Shown: positions 17,981 through 26,432 of the stretch, piece by piece | Position numbering within the stretch: the first letter of the stretch is position 1 | Layout: each line of letters opens with the position of its first letter | Program-made: the position numbers and the translations under genes | The notes under the pieces: model-generated | The model's input: only the letters and a program-made list of their open reading frames with translations | Database searches by the model: none | What the model was told of the DNA's origin: nothing | DNA from: Flavobacteriales bacterium | GTDB lineage: Bacteria > Bacteroidota > Bacteroidia > Flavobacteriales_F > PHOS-HE28 | DNA: 26,622 bases | Assembly (NCBI GenBank): GCA_016702645.1 | Contig: JADJDP010000006.1 | Location: forward strand, 1-26,622 | Direction: 5' to 3'

Positions 17981-18847
17981 TCACGGATTGCAGTTGTTGC
18001 AGTGCGTAGGGTCTTCCGTCGCTTTGCCATCGGGTCTGACCGAGTCGGCGTAATGACCGCATGTGCGACACGTACGTCGGTACTCCCGCACACTATGTGT
18101 GGGCCAGCCGCACAGGTCGCATGGCAGTCCGGCGATCGCGTCGGTAATGCGGAACCAAACATCGCCGCACGTGGGACATAGTGTGGAGATCTCCCTTGCG
18201 AATCGTTCAGCGGTATCAGCGATGACCCGCATGCGCGTGGGATTCGCCATGGCGCGCATATCCGTTTCCACCCAGCAGGAGCCGTGCTCAGCAATAAGGT
18301 CCTCCGCCAAGCAGCGCAACCGCTCCCGATCATCGAGGCCCTTGTGCAGCGCATCCCCCCGCTGCCACTTCTCCTTCGCGCGCAGTATCAGGTGATGCTC
18401 GGGGAACTTCATGCGGCCCGCGAAGGCGATCACATCGGCTATGCTTCCGCACAACTCCCCGCCGAACACAGTTTCGAGCACCACATGACGGTGGGAATAG
18501 ACCGATCCGTCGCGTGCATCATAGAGCACCAGGATCTCCTCATCGCAGGAAATGAACGGCGCTGGCGGATAGGGACCGAACGAACCTTCGCTGGCGATCA
18601 CCAGGTCCAGACCACTGACCTCGGCACCGTGCTTCGCCTTCGCAATGCATGCAGTAAGAGGATCGACGGTGCGCTGCACCTCGCCGCTGAAGGTTCCGAA
18701 AAGATCGGTGTCCACATCCGGTATGGCGTTGAAGCCCGAAAGCGGCAATACACGCATCAATGCAGGACCGATAACGCGCTCCTTGCCGTGCAGGGTGGCC
18801 ACACCTAGCCTGCGCCCGACAAAGCGCCGGTAGAGCGGTTCGTTCAT
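17981..18847 (-). CDS. DUF6671-like protein with four CxxC motifs
   Basis: An intact gene of 288 residues, starting at ATG 18847 (NEPLYRRFVGRRLGVATLHG), which gives the family's usual N-terminus; the frame is open further upstream but overlaps the icd 3' end. The body has FNAIPDVDTDLFGTFSGEVQ, ASEGSFGPYPPAPFISCDEE and HHLILRAK, conserved in what I recall as DUF6671. The C-terminal 65 residues carry four CxxC pairs (CPTC 224-227, CDLC 243-246, CRTC 260-263, CNNC 283-286), consistent with two zinc-ribbon-like sites. Function is unknown; metal binding is inferred. It lies 64 bases after icd and 51 bases before Usp-4, probably in one transcript. Confidence 0.7.
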   Translation of the reverse strand: MNEPLYRRFVGRRLGVATLHGKERVIGPALMRVLPLSGFNAIPDVDTDLFGTFSGEVQRTVDPLTACIAKAKHGAEVSGLDLVIASEGSFGPYPPAPFISCDEEILVLYDARDGSVYSHRHVVLETVFGGELCGSIADVIAFAGRMKFPEHHLILRAKEKWQRGDALHKGLDDRERLRCLAEDLIAEHGSCWVETDMRAMANPTRMRVIADTAERFAREISTLCPTCGDVWFRITDAIAGLPCDLCGWPTHSVREYRRTCRTCGHYADSVRPDGKATEDPTHCNNCNP

Positions 18848-18911
18848 GTTCCACCCGGACCAACTGGACAAGGATCCATCTCTCACCAGCTTCTCTATCG
18901 GCTTGTCGTGT

Positions 18912-20373
18912 TCATTCACCTTGCCCCAGGGAGAAACCACGCACGCCATCGAACAGGTACAAGTTCTCGGTCTTGATGATGTCAACCCCCGCTTCGGTAA
19001 GCAGGTGAAGCATCTGCGTGACCTGGCGCTGTCCGATGGCTTGGTAGGTCACCTTGTCATCATCGATCAGCGCATCGGGACCAACGAAACGGCATCGCCA
19101 GTGGTCCGTGCAGAACGTCTCGGGGTATCCTTCGGGCCACACCTTCACACCTCGGTTGGTGATAAGCTTGAGCTTTAGCATCCCATGCGAAGCCTTCAAC
19201 AGCCGCTGTGCGAGCGCATCCGGGGTCGGGTCTTGGTCGCATACGAACACATCCACACCGCATAGCTGGCGCTTCACAACCGGACGCTCGTAGACGAATT
19301 TCGGGATACCTTCGCCCTTCAAGTGAACGGCTTTCAATTGCTTCGGTTCCTTGCCTAGGCGTTCGATCACCGCATCCGCGAACTCGGCAGTGCCTGCACG
19401 CTTCTTCGAAACGCCCTCCCGGTATACATCGCCGGGGTGTATGCCGTCCTCCAGGGTGCATAACCATGCGTTCTGGATGGACTCCGCCTTTTGCGGCATC
19501 CCCAGGTGTACCAACATCATACAGGCTGCGTTCAGCATGGCGCTGGGGTTGGCGATGCCTTGACCGGCGATATCCGGCGCGCTCCCATGGATCGCTTCGA
19601 ACATGCTGATTCGATCGCCGATGTTGGCGCTGCCAGCCATGCCCACACTACCCGTGAGCTCCGCCGTCACATCACTAATGATGTCGCCGTAGAGGTTGAG
19701 CGTGACGATCACATCGTAGCGATCCGGCTGGGTGGCCACCCGCGCCGTACCGATGTCGATGATCTGGACCTCCTGCTGGATGCCCGGGATATTCCTTGCC
19801 TACGCGACGGAACATATCGGCGAACATTCCATCGGTGACCTTCATGATGTTGTCCTTCACCAGGCAGGTCAATTTCTTCCGGCCGTTGATGTGCGCATAC
19901 TCGAAAGCGTAGCGGATGATCTTCTCCGTACCGGGAAGACTGAGGACCTTAAGGCATTGGAACACATCGGTGGTCTGCCGATGCTCGATCCCTGCGTACA
20001 GGTCCTCTTCATTCTCGCGCACCACAACCACATCCATCTCCGGATGCATGGTTTTCACAAAGGGGTGATAACTGCGGCACGGACGCACGTTGGCAAAGAG
20101 CCCAAGCGTTTTCCGAATGGTGACGTTGAGGCTCTTGTAGCCACTGCCCTGCGGCGTGGTGATGGGTCCTTTCAGGAACACGGGGTTCTTGCGCAGGATG
20201 TCCCAGGCTTCCGCCGGGATACCGCTGCTGTTGCCATGGAGGTAGACCTTCTCCCCGACTTCGATGTGTTCATAGGTCACGCCGCATTGCGCAGCATCCA
20301 GGATACGGAGCACAGCATCGGTGATCTCTGGCCCGATGCCATCGCCAGCAGCGACGGTGATGGTGTGGTTCAT
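18912..20373 (-). CDS. icd: Isocitrate dehydrogenase with C-terminal extension, one frameshift
   Basis: About 486 residues in two frames joined near 19795. It converts isocitrate to 2-oxoglutarate in the TCA cycle. Visible motifs: AAGDGIGPEITDAVL at the N-terminus; substrate residues S81, N83, R87 and R97 in KSLNVTIRKTLGLFANVRP; VVRENEEDLYAGIEH; LVKDNIMK; LNLYGDIISDVTAEL; and the cofactor segment EAIHGSAPDIAGQGIANP. About 140 extra residues follow the dehydrogenase core (GVDVFVCDQDPTPDALAQRL onward), as in Thermus-type enzymes. Asp-Ile at the cofactor positions where NADP enzymes have Lys-Tyr suggests NAD+ preference (inference). Its ATG overlaps the TetR stop as ATGA, so translation is probably coupled. 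Confidence 0.9.
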
Positions 20374-21061
20374 TTGCGTTTGGGGTTGCTGAGGATGATG
20401 TGAGGTAGCGATCGGCGAGGTCGATGAGGAACGCGGCGAGTTGCTTGCGGTCCTTTCTCTCGCTCAGCTCTGTCAAGGCGGGCAGGTGCTGCATGGCGAA
20501 CTCCAGCGAGTGCGCCATTTCCACCAGTGTCGTTGCGAACGAACGCGGGCTCTTCATGCGCGGGGAGCACGCTTTCAGTTCCTTGGCCACATGCGCGCAC
20601 AAGTCCTTGTAGGGTTTGAAGAGCTTGAGCTGGTTGTCCGAGTCCACGTTCTTGTGCAGGAAGGACTTCGAGCCTTCGCGGATCACCAACTGGCGCAACG
20701 TGGCCGGATCGAGCTGCGCGGCCAAGGCGTCCCTTGGCCAGATGCCGCACAGGGCTTTGATGTCTCCATGCAATCGGGCACGTGGATCCTTCAGCGAACG
20801 CCCTTCCTGTTCACAATGCGTTTGCAACCACAGCCAGAAGAGGTGGAAGTAGTACTGCAGCAAACTCTTCTTGTTCGCGAAGTAGTGGTAAACGGTGACC
20901 TCCGTTGACCCCAAGCTCTCTGCGAGCTTCTTGAAGGTGAAGGACTCCAGGCCCAGCTCGAGCATTAGGCCAAGGCCCTCGGTAAGGATGCGTGCGCCCA
21001 TGGGGCTGCCGGTATCGCGCAGGCTGAGCGTGGGGTCCGGGATCAGGTGGTAGCGTGTCAT
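20370..21061 (-). CDS. TetR-family transcriptional regulator, frameshift at 3' end
   Basis: About 230 residues. An N-terminal helix-turn-helix lies at about residues 24-66: ARILTEGLGLMLELGLESFT, then FKKLAESLGSTEVTVYHYFA and NKKSLLQYYF, the classic TetR signature with the Tyr-His-Tyr-Phe recognition-helix end. The rest is helical with an aromatic patch (FHLFWLWLQ) and probably binds a ligand. Near the end a one-base change (about 20400) converts the run-on tail into YLHIILSNPKRK with a TGA stop at the complement of 20370-20372, overlapping the icd start. It is transcribed away from the CutA-like gene, and the spacer holds a perfect 9-bp inverted repeat. Autoregulation, plus control of icd and the divergent gene, is a reasonable inference. 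Confidence 0.85.
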
Positions 21062-21074
21062 TCGGGGTGCAATA

Positions 21075-21106
21075 TAGTAATACTATGGTTCGTTCGTGTA
21101 TTACTA
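21075..21106. promoter_or_regulatory. Candidate TetR operator: perfect 9-bp inverted repeat
   Basis: TAGTAATAC (21075-21083) and GTATTACTA (21098-21106) are exact reverse complements separated by 14 bases. The 32-bp element lies in the 59-bp spacer between the TetR start (21061) and the divergent CutA-like start (21121). This is where a TetR dimer site controlling both directions would be expected. The whole spacer is AT-rich compared with its surroundings. Confidence 0.65.
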
Positions 21107-21112
21107 CATTTG
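21105..21112 (+). promoter_or_regulatory. Possible Bacteroidota -7 element for the CutA-like gene
   Basis: TACATTTG matches TAnnTTTG and overlaps the right arm of the inverted repeat by two bases, so a bound repressor would block it. No good -33 element was seen, and the distance to ATG 21121 leaves almost no leader. Weak evidence. Confidence 0.3.
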
Positions 21113-21120
21113 GCCCCAAC

Positions 21121-21436
21121 ATGATCCACATCACGTTCCAGACCCGCACCATCGCCGCCGCCGAAAAGCTCGCCGCGTACCTGATGGAACAGCACCTCCT
21201 GTTGTTCCCCCACCATCGATACGGACCACGAGGAGCTGAAATGGGAGAACGGCCAACTGTACCGCGAAAGCCAGTTGCTGCTGCAAGGCATGACCAAAGG
21301 CCTGCTCTATCGCGAGGTGGAGCGCGCCGCCTACGAACTCCTCGGCACCGACCTGGTGCGGCTGCATGCTGTGCCGGTAACGCATTTGGACCCGCACGCG
21401 CAGAAGACCTTGCTCGACCAGACCGCCAAAGTGTGA
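21121..21436 (+). CDS. Small CutA-like protein (frameshifted), divergent from TetR
   Basis: About 105 residues. ATG 21121 begins IHITFQTRTIAAAEKLAAYL. A local frame change near 21205 restores EELKWENGQLYRESQLLLQG, and the protein ends HLDPHAQKTLLDQTAKV with TGA at 21434-21436. The pattern is a strand, a helix starting AAAEKLA, a central W-x-N-G-x-L-Y-x-E segment, then a second helix and LVRLHAVPVTH. It follows the ferredoxin-like fold of CutA1 (divalent-cation tolerance, PII-like trimers), but classical CutA motifs are not all present. Position suggests regulation by the TetR protein. The TPR gene starts 11 bases downstream. The CutA assignment is an inference from pattern. Confidence 0.5.
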
Positions 21437-21447
21437 ACGCACGCACC

Positions 21448-22692
21448 ATGGGAACGCCGAACCTCCGAATACTGCTCACCGCCCTACTGGCGCTCGCTGT
21501 GACTGCGGTGCATGCACAAACGAACAACCGGCTGGATGCTGTGCAGTTGATCCAGCTGGGTGATGCGCAATTGCGTTTCGGCAACAGCGAACTGGCGCTG
21601 CAACACTACACCAATGCGATCCAGAAGGACATAGCGTTCGCGGACGCCTACATGAAGCGTGCGATGTTGCTGAGCCGACTAGGTCAGAACACCCAAGCAC
21701 TCGCTGATATGGATCGTGCGCTGGAACTGAACCCGTACAGCGAGTACATCTTCGACCGTCGCGCCAAGGTGAAATTCCTACTGAACGACATCAAGGGTGC
21801 GGAAGATGACCTGGCCCGGGCCGTGGCCCTGAAGCCATACGACGATCTTCTGCGCGAGAGCCGTGTGGACGCACTACTCGCCATGGGGAAGATCGAAGAG
21901 GCCGTTAGGAACTGGATTCCTGCTGTTGATGCACCCGGATGATGTCCTCCTGATCCTGAAGAAAGGCACGGCACGCCTGCAAATGGACGATGGCCCCGGT
22001 GCCTTGGTGATCTTCGATCATGCGGTGAGGTCGCACCGCGTTTGGCGATCGTACACGACTTGCGCGGTGTAGCGCTGATGCGCCTTCAGCGGTGGAACGA
22101 TGCGCTTGTGGCCTTGGATAGGGCGATAGCACTGGACCGCAACTTCGATCTGGCGCTGTACAACCGAGGACTTGTTCATGCGCAGCTGGGGAATATGGCA
22201 CAAGCGCGAGCGGACATGGATGCAGCGCTCGAACTCTCGCATGACCAACCGCACATCTTCTTCCAACGCGCCCTTGTCCGCAAGCGCGACGGTGACCTTG
22301 CCGGTGCGCGGGACGACTACGACCGCGCGCTGGAACTTGCTCCGGACTACCTCGAAGCGCAATACAACCGGGCCTTCGTCCGCAAGCACTTGGGCGATCA
22401 TGCCGGTGCCTTGGAAGATGCCGAGAACGCATTGCGCATGGCACCAGAAGACCCGGACGCGTGGATCATGAAAGGCAACCTTCACCTGCTGTACGGTGAG
22501 TTCAACGATGCCATAGCATGCTTCGATCGCGCCATCAGCCTGCACCACGACCATGCCAACGCGCTCTACAACCGCGGCCTGGCCTACCACATGAACTACC
22601 AACCGTTGCAAGGCTGTGAGGACCTGCGCCGCAGTGCGGACCTCGGCTCCGCCCAAGCGCTGGATGCCCTGAAATACTTCTGCGCGTTCTGA
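21448..22692 (+). CDS. Periplasmic or secreted TPR-repeat protein (frameshifted)
   Basis: About 414 residues. A signal peptide follows ATG 21448 (ILLTALLALAVTAVHAQ). Then come about ten tetratricopeptide repeats, e.g. GNSELALQHYTNAIQKDIAF, GQNTQALADMDRALELNPYS, QRWNDALVALDRAIALDRNF, GDLAGARDDYDRALELAPDY and GDHAGALEDAENALRMAPED, ending ALDALKYFCAF. Frame changes near 21905 and 22030 break it into three open pieces. TPR arrays are protein-protein scaffolds; the signal peptide places this one outside the cytoplasm. It is 11 bases after the CutA-like gene and probably shares its transcript. Confidence 0.85.
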
Positions 22693-22775
22693 ACCGGTCA
22701 GCGCCAATACGCTTTCTAAAGCGCGGCACAACAAAAACCTCAGTTCAGCAACAACACCCGCACAAACCAAACACT

Positions 22776-23566
22776 ATGAACAGGACCACCCTCCCCCTCG
22801 CCTTCGGTCTGCTTCTGATCTGGGCTCATGCACCACCGTGCGGCAAGGCACCGTAGGTGTGAAACAACGGTTCGGAAAACTGGATGACCGCATCATCACC
22901 GCCGGGCTTGTAGGCGTGAACCCGATGACCACACGGGTGATCAAGGTGCCCGTGCGCACGGTGAACCGTGAAGTAGAGCTCGCGTTACCGAGCAAAGAAG
23001 GGCTGAACGTACAATGCGAGATCAGCATCCTGTACAGGATCGCTCCGGAGAAGGTGCCCCAGATCATCGAGACCATCGGGCCGGACTATGAGCAGGCGGT
23101 GATCGTGAGCGTATTCCGCAGTGCTGCAGCGGACATCTGCTCACGCTATTTCGCCAAGGATATGCACAGCGCCCAACGTGGAGCGATCGAGCAGGAGATC
23201 GCCACGTACATGAACTCCTTGCTCACGGATCGCGGTTTCGTGATCGAAAGCGTGCTGATGAAGAGCATCAAGCTGCCTCCGGGACTTGCCAAAGCCATCG
23301 AGGACAAGCTGGAGTCCGAGCAGCGTGCGCAGCAGATGGAATTCGAACTCTTGCGTGAAAGAAGCGAAGCACAGCGCCGCGTGATCGAGGCCGAAGGCAT
23401 CCGCGATGCGCAGTTGGTGCTCACCGAAGGGCTGAACGAGAACATCATCCGCTACCAGAGCATCGAGGCGTTCAAGAGCCTTGCCGCTTCACCCAACTCC
23501 AAGGTGATCATCACCGATGGCAAAACGCCCTTCTTGATCCAAGGTGAAGTGCCAACAGGCCAATGA
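22776..23566 (+). CDS. SPFH/prohibitin-family lipoprotein (frameshift in signal)
   Basis: About 263 residues. ATG 22776 starts NRTTLPLAFGLLLI; one missing base near 22825 restores a lipobox-like GSC directly before TTVRQGTVGVKQRFGKLDDR. An SPFH (band 7) domain follows (about 22850-23290: VNREVELALPSKEGLNVQCE, ISILYRIAPEKVPQII, FVIESVLMKSIKLPPGLAKA). After it comes a charged helix rich in Glu, Arg and Ala (QRAQQMEFELLRERSEAQRR), and then TPFLIQGEV. Prohibitin-like proteins oligomerise on membranes and modulate proteases or microdomains. Here a lipid anchor replaces the usual transmembrane helix. The 14-base palindrome CGCTTT-CT-AAAGCG upstream (22710-22723) may terminate the TPR transcript. 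Confidence 0.85.
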
Positions 23567-23662
23567 CGAGACCAGTGAACTAAGCGAACGAAATCGAAGA
23601 GGATCCTGCTTACCATGCGGCAGAAAACGCACGGCTGACAACCAACTAGAATCCACGAAGAC

Positions 23663-24089
23663 ATGGGCACCAGCGAACGAGCACATGACACGACCTATGA
23701 GGACCAATACCGGAGCCTCGGCTATCTGTTCTACAGCATCGCGGCGTGCGACAGGAACATCATCCAGGCGGAGATCAATGCGTTGAAAGAGATGACCGCA
23801 CGCCATTGGTTGATGGAAGATCGCAGCTATGATGAGCTTGGTATCGAATCAGCACGTTACATCGACATTGCCTTCGATCACGCGCTGGAACAACGCTTGT
23901 CATCAAAAGACGCCTATGCGCGCTTCGTGGAGGACCAGTTGCGTGAACCCCGGCGGTTCGATGGTTGGACCAAGAGCTTGATCCCTGCGCACGGCGGTGG
24001 AGATCGCCAAGGCTTCCGGATCGGTGAACCGCGCCGAAGCAACGCGCATCGGCGACTTGCAAAAACTATTGGGCCTCAGCCACGGGTGA
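23663..24089 (+). CDS. TerB-like protein (one frameshift)
   Basis: About 141 residues. ATG 23663 leads to DQYRSLGYLFYSIAACDRNI, IQAEINALKEMTARHW and RYIDIAFDHALEQ. A base missing near 23983 separates this from LRTAVEIAKASGSVNRAEAT and RIGDLQKLLGLSHG (TGA 24087-24089). The all-helical pattern with Asp-x-x-hydrophobic-x-x-x-E near the start (CDRNIIQAEI) resembles TerB/DjlA-type metal-binding domains linked to tellurite and envelope stress. In the uncorrected frame it appears fused to the next gene, which I judge an artefact. The LRR gene begins 41 bases later. Confidence 0.6.
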
Positions 24090-24130
24090 CCTGTGGAGCC
24101 GCAGACGACCTTCTCCATGAACAGCACAAG

Positions 24131-24775
24131 ATGAGCGCCTCACGCACCTTCAGCATACTCGCAGCGCTCTGCTGCGCCCTTCCTTCCTTCAGCCAAGTGG
24201 CCGATACCACCTCCATGCTTCCTGTCCATCGCTCGCTGAAGGACGCGTTGCACGAGCCTGAGCGCGTGCGGATCCTCGACCTGAGCGACCAGCACATCGG
24301 GCTTCTGCCAAGGGAGATCGCCCTGCTCATCAACCTGGAGGAGCTCCGCTTGCATAACGACGATCTAACGGAACTGCCCGAAGAGATCGGCGACTTGAGA
24401 AAGCTCCGGATCCTCGACCTCAGCGGCAATCCCATTCGCCACCTACCGGTCCATTTCAAGGACCTGAACATGTTGGATGAACTCTACCTGAACGGGGACA
24501 GCAATTTCGATCTGGAGCAGGACATGAAGACCCTTGCACTGTTGCCTCATCTGCGGATCCTTCACTTGGAGAACGACGGGATCACGCTGCTGCCGGAGAG
24601 CATCGCATCCCTGCATCACTTGGAGGAGTTGTACCTGAACGACAACAAGCTCCGCACATTCCCGAGCGCGGTGATCCGCATGGACCACTTGAAGCTGCTG
24701 GACCTCCATCACAATCCCTTGAACCCGCTTGTTCCGCTGGAATTGCAGCAACGCGGGGTGCTGGTCAGGTTCTGA
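24131..24775 (+). CDS. Secreted leucine-rich-repeat protein
   Basis: An intact gene of 214 residues. ATG 24131 is followed by a signal peptide (FSILAALCCALPSFSQ). About six LRR units then follow with LxxLxLxxNxL spacing: VRILDLSDQHIGLLPREIAL, LEELRLHNDDLTELPEEIGD, LRILDLSGNPIRHLPVHF, LRILHLENDGITLLPESIAS and LEELYLNDNKLRTFPSAVIR. LRR solenoids bind proteins; the signal peptide implies an envelope or exported location. The C-terminus (LQQRGVLVRF) shows no T9SS sorting domain, so it is probably periplasmic. It sits between the TerB-like gene and a mechanosensitive channel gene. Confidence 0.88.
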   Translation: MSASRTFSILAALCCALPSFSQVADTTSMLPVHRSLKDALHEPERVRILDLSDQHIGLLPREIALLINLEELRLHNDDLTELPEEIGDLRKLRILDLSGNPIRHLPVHFKDLNMLDELYLNGDSNFDLEQDMKTLALLPHLRILHLENDGITLLPESIASLHHLEELYLNDNKLRTFPSAVIRMDHLKLLDLHHNPLNPLVPLELQQRGVLVRF

Positions 24776-24832
24776 TCGGTGGATCGCCCCCGCACTGGCC
24801 ACCAGCGAACGAACGCCTGATCCGTAATCCGC

Positions 24833-25344
24833 ATGGAAGCATACCACACCCAACTCATCGAGACCCTGATCTGCCTGGTCGCGTTCTTCGTGATTCGGTA
24901 TTCGAGTCGGTTGATCGTCCGCAAGGCGGTGGTTCGTTCGTCCTTCAAGGCCAAGGAAGAGAAAGAGTCATGCGGCTGTTGAACCTGCTGATCGTGCTGG
25001 TGTTGGCCGTGATCCTCACCGCCATCTGGGGCGTGAAGCAAAGCGAGGTCTTGATCTTCGCCACCTCGGTGATCACTGTGCTCGGCATCGCCTTCTTCGC
25101 GGAAATGTCCATCCTATCGAACATCACGGCGTGCCTGGTCCTGTTCTTCCAGCACCCGATCAAGATCGGCGATACCATCAAGGTGCTCGATAACGATCAT
25201 GCTATCGAAGGCGAGCTGATCGACATCACCTACTTCTTCGTGTTCATCCGCACGGTGGACAGGGGGATCATCACCATGCCCAACACCGTGCTGCTGAGGA
25301 GTCCCTTCCATATCATGGAAAAGCACGAGGTCTTGCAGCAATGA
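24833..25344 (+). CDS. Short MscS-type mechanosensitive channel (one frameshift)
   Basis: About 170 residues. ATG 24833 begins EAYHTQLIETLICLVAFFVI, a first membrane segment. One base change near 24968 joins it to RLLNLLIVLVLAVILTAIWG and VLIFATSVITVLGIAFFAEM, two more membrane segments. The pore-adjacent beta domain follows (SILSNITACLVLFFQHPIKI, GDTIKV, then RGIITMPNTVLLRSPF). The large C-terminal vestibule domain of E. coli MscS is absent, making this a minimal channel. It should release solutes on osmotic downshock. Its TGA overlaps the pyrC ATG (ATGA, 25341-25344), so the two are probably translationally coupled. Confidence 0.85.
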
Positions 25345-26396
25345 GCCATTCCATGGACTTCATACGGATCGTGCGCCCCGATGATTGGCACGTTCACCTG
25401 CGCGATGGCGCACACCTACGCACCACCGTTCCGCATACCGCCCGGTGCTTCGGTCGTGCCATCGTCATGCCCAACCTGGTGCCGCCGGTAACTACGGTGG
25501 AAATGGCATTGGCCTACAGGGAGCGGATCATGGACGCCCTGGGCAAGGGCTTGCATTTCGATCCCTTGATGACCATTTACCTCACGGACCGCACAGCACC
25601 CGATGCGATAGCGCGCGCAAAAACCTCACGACATGTGGTCGCAGCCAAGCTCTACCCTGCTGGTGCCACCACCAATTCTTCGGCCGGTGTCACTTCAATG
25701 GAAAATGCCTATCCAGCCTTGGAGATGATGCAAGAGGTAGGCATGCCCTTGCTCATACATGGTGAGGTAACCGATCGTGGGATCGATATTTACGACCGCG
25801 AGAAGGTCTTCATCGAACGGAACCTCATACCCCTGATCGATCGCTTCCCTCGCCTTCGGATGGTGCTCGAGCACATCACCACCAGCGAGGCTGTCGACTT
25901 CGTGACCGACGCACCGGCACACATCGGGGCAACGATAACTCCGCACCATCTTCTGCTGAACCGCAACGACATGTTCGTGGGTGGCATCCATCCGCATCAC
26001 TACTGCCTACCCCTGCTAAAGCGTGAGGTCCACCGCCAAGCTCTTGTAGGCGCAGCTACCAGTGGCAACGCGAAGTTCTTTTTGGGTACAGACAGCGCCC
26101 CCCATGTGCGCGGCATGAAAGAGGCCGCATGCGGCTGTGCCGGTATCTACACCGCCCACGCTGCGATCGAACTCTACGCCGAGGTATTCGACAGCGTTGG
26201 CGCATTGGACAAGTTGGAAGGTTTCGCCAGCTTTCACGGACCAGACCATTACGGCCTGCCCCGAAATACAACACATATTACGTTACACCATGATCCATGG
26301 CCCGTACCCAACTCGTATGCCTTTGGACAGGATGTAGTGGTCCCTTTCCGAGCGGAAGGCCTGGTCCCATGGCGATCCGCAAATGAGGCGCCCTGA
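25341..26396 (+). CDS. pyrC: Dihydroorotase (class II, PyrC)
   Basis: An intact gene of 351 residues, close to the 348 of E. coli PyrC. It catalyses the reversible ring closure of N-carbamoyl-L-aspartate to dihydroorotate in pyrimidine synthesis. All metal-site residues are visible: H17 and H19 (WHVHLRDG), carboxylated Lys K103 (AAKLYPAG), H140 (LLIHGE), H178 (LEHITT) and D251 (FLGTDSAPH). Each is offset by +1 from the E. coli numbering. Its start overlaps the stop of the MscS gene, and the bicarbonate transporter starts 36 bases downstream. Frame and motifs are undamaged. Confidence 0.97.
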   Translation: MSHSMDFIRIVRPDDWHVHLRDGAHLRTTVPHTARCFGRAIVMPNLVPPVTTVEMALAYRERIMDALGKGLHFDPLMTIYLTDRTAPDAIARAKTSRHVVAAKLYPAGATTNSSAGVTSMENAYPALEMMQEVGMPLLIHGEVTDRGIDIYDREKVFIERNLIPLIDRFPRLRMVLEHITTSEAVDFVTDAPAHIGATITPHHLLLNRNDMFVGGIHPHHYCLPLLKREVHRQALVGAATSGNAKFFLGTDSAPHVRGMKEAACGCAGIYTAHAAIELYAEVFDSVGALDKLEGFASFHGPDHYGLPRNTTHITLHHDPWPVPNSYAFGQDVVVPFRAEGLVPWRSANEAP

Positions 26397-26432
26397 TGTT
26401 CTTTGTGTTTCGCCTTGCTGATCGTACCGACC

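Noticed and set aside
21055..21942. One 295-residue protein joining the CutA-like and TPR genes
   Set aside because: Correcting an indel near 21205 gives a stop at 21436, and the TPR protein has its own signal peptide at 21448.
22018..22770. 250-codon minus-strand frame opposite the TPR gene
   Set aside because: It is the antisense of a clear TPR array and shows no family features. Long antisense frames are expected in GC-rich repeats.
23663..24775. One 370-residue TerB-LRR fusion protein
   Set aside because: The TerB ending resumes in another frame and stops at 24089, and the LRR part has its own start and signal peptide. The apparent fusion comes from one indel.
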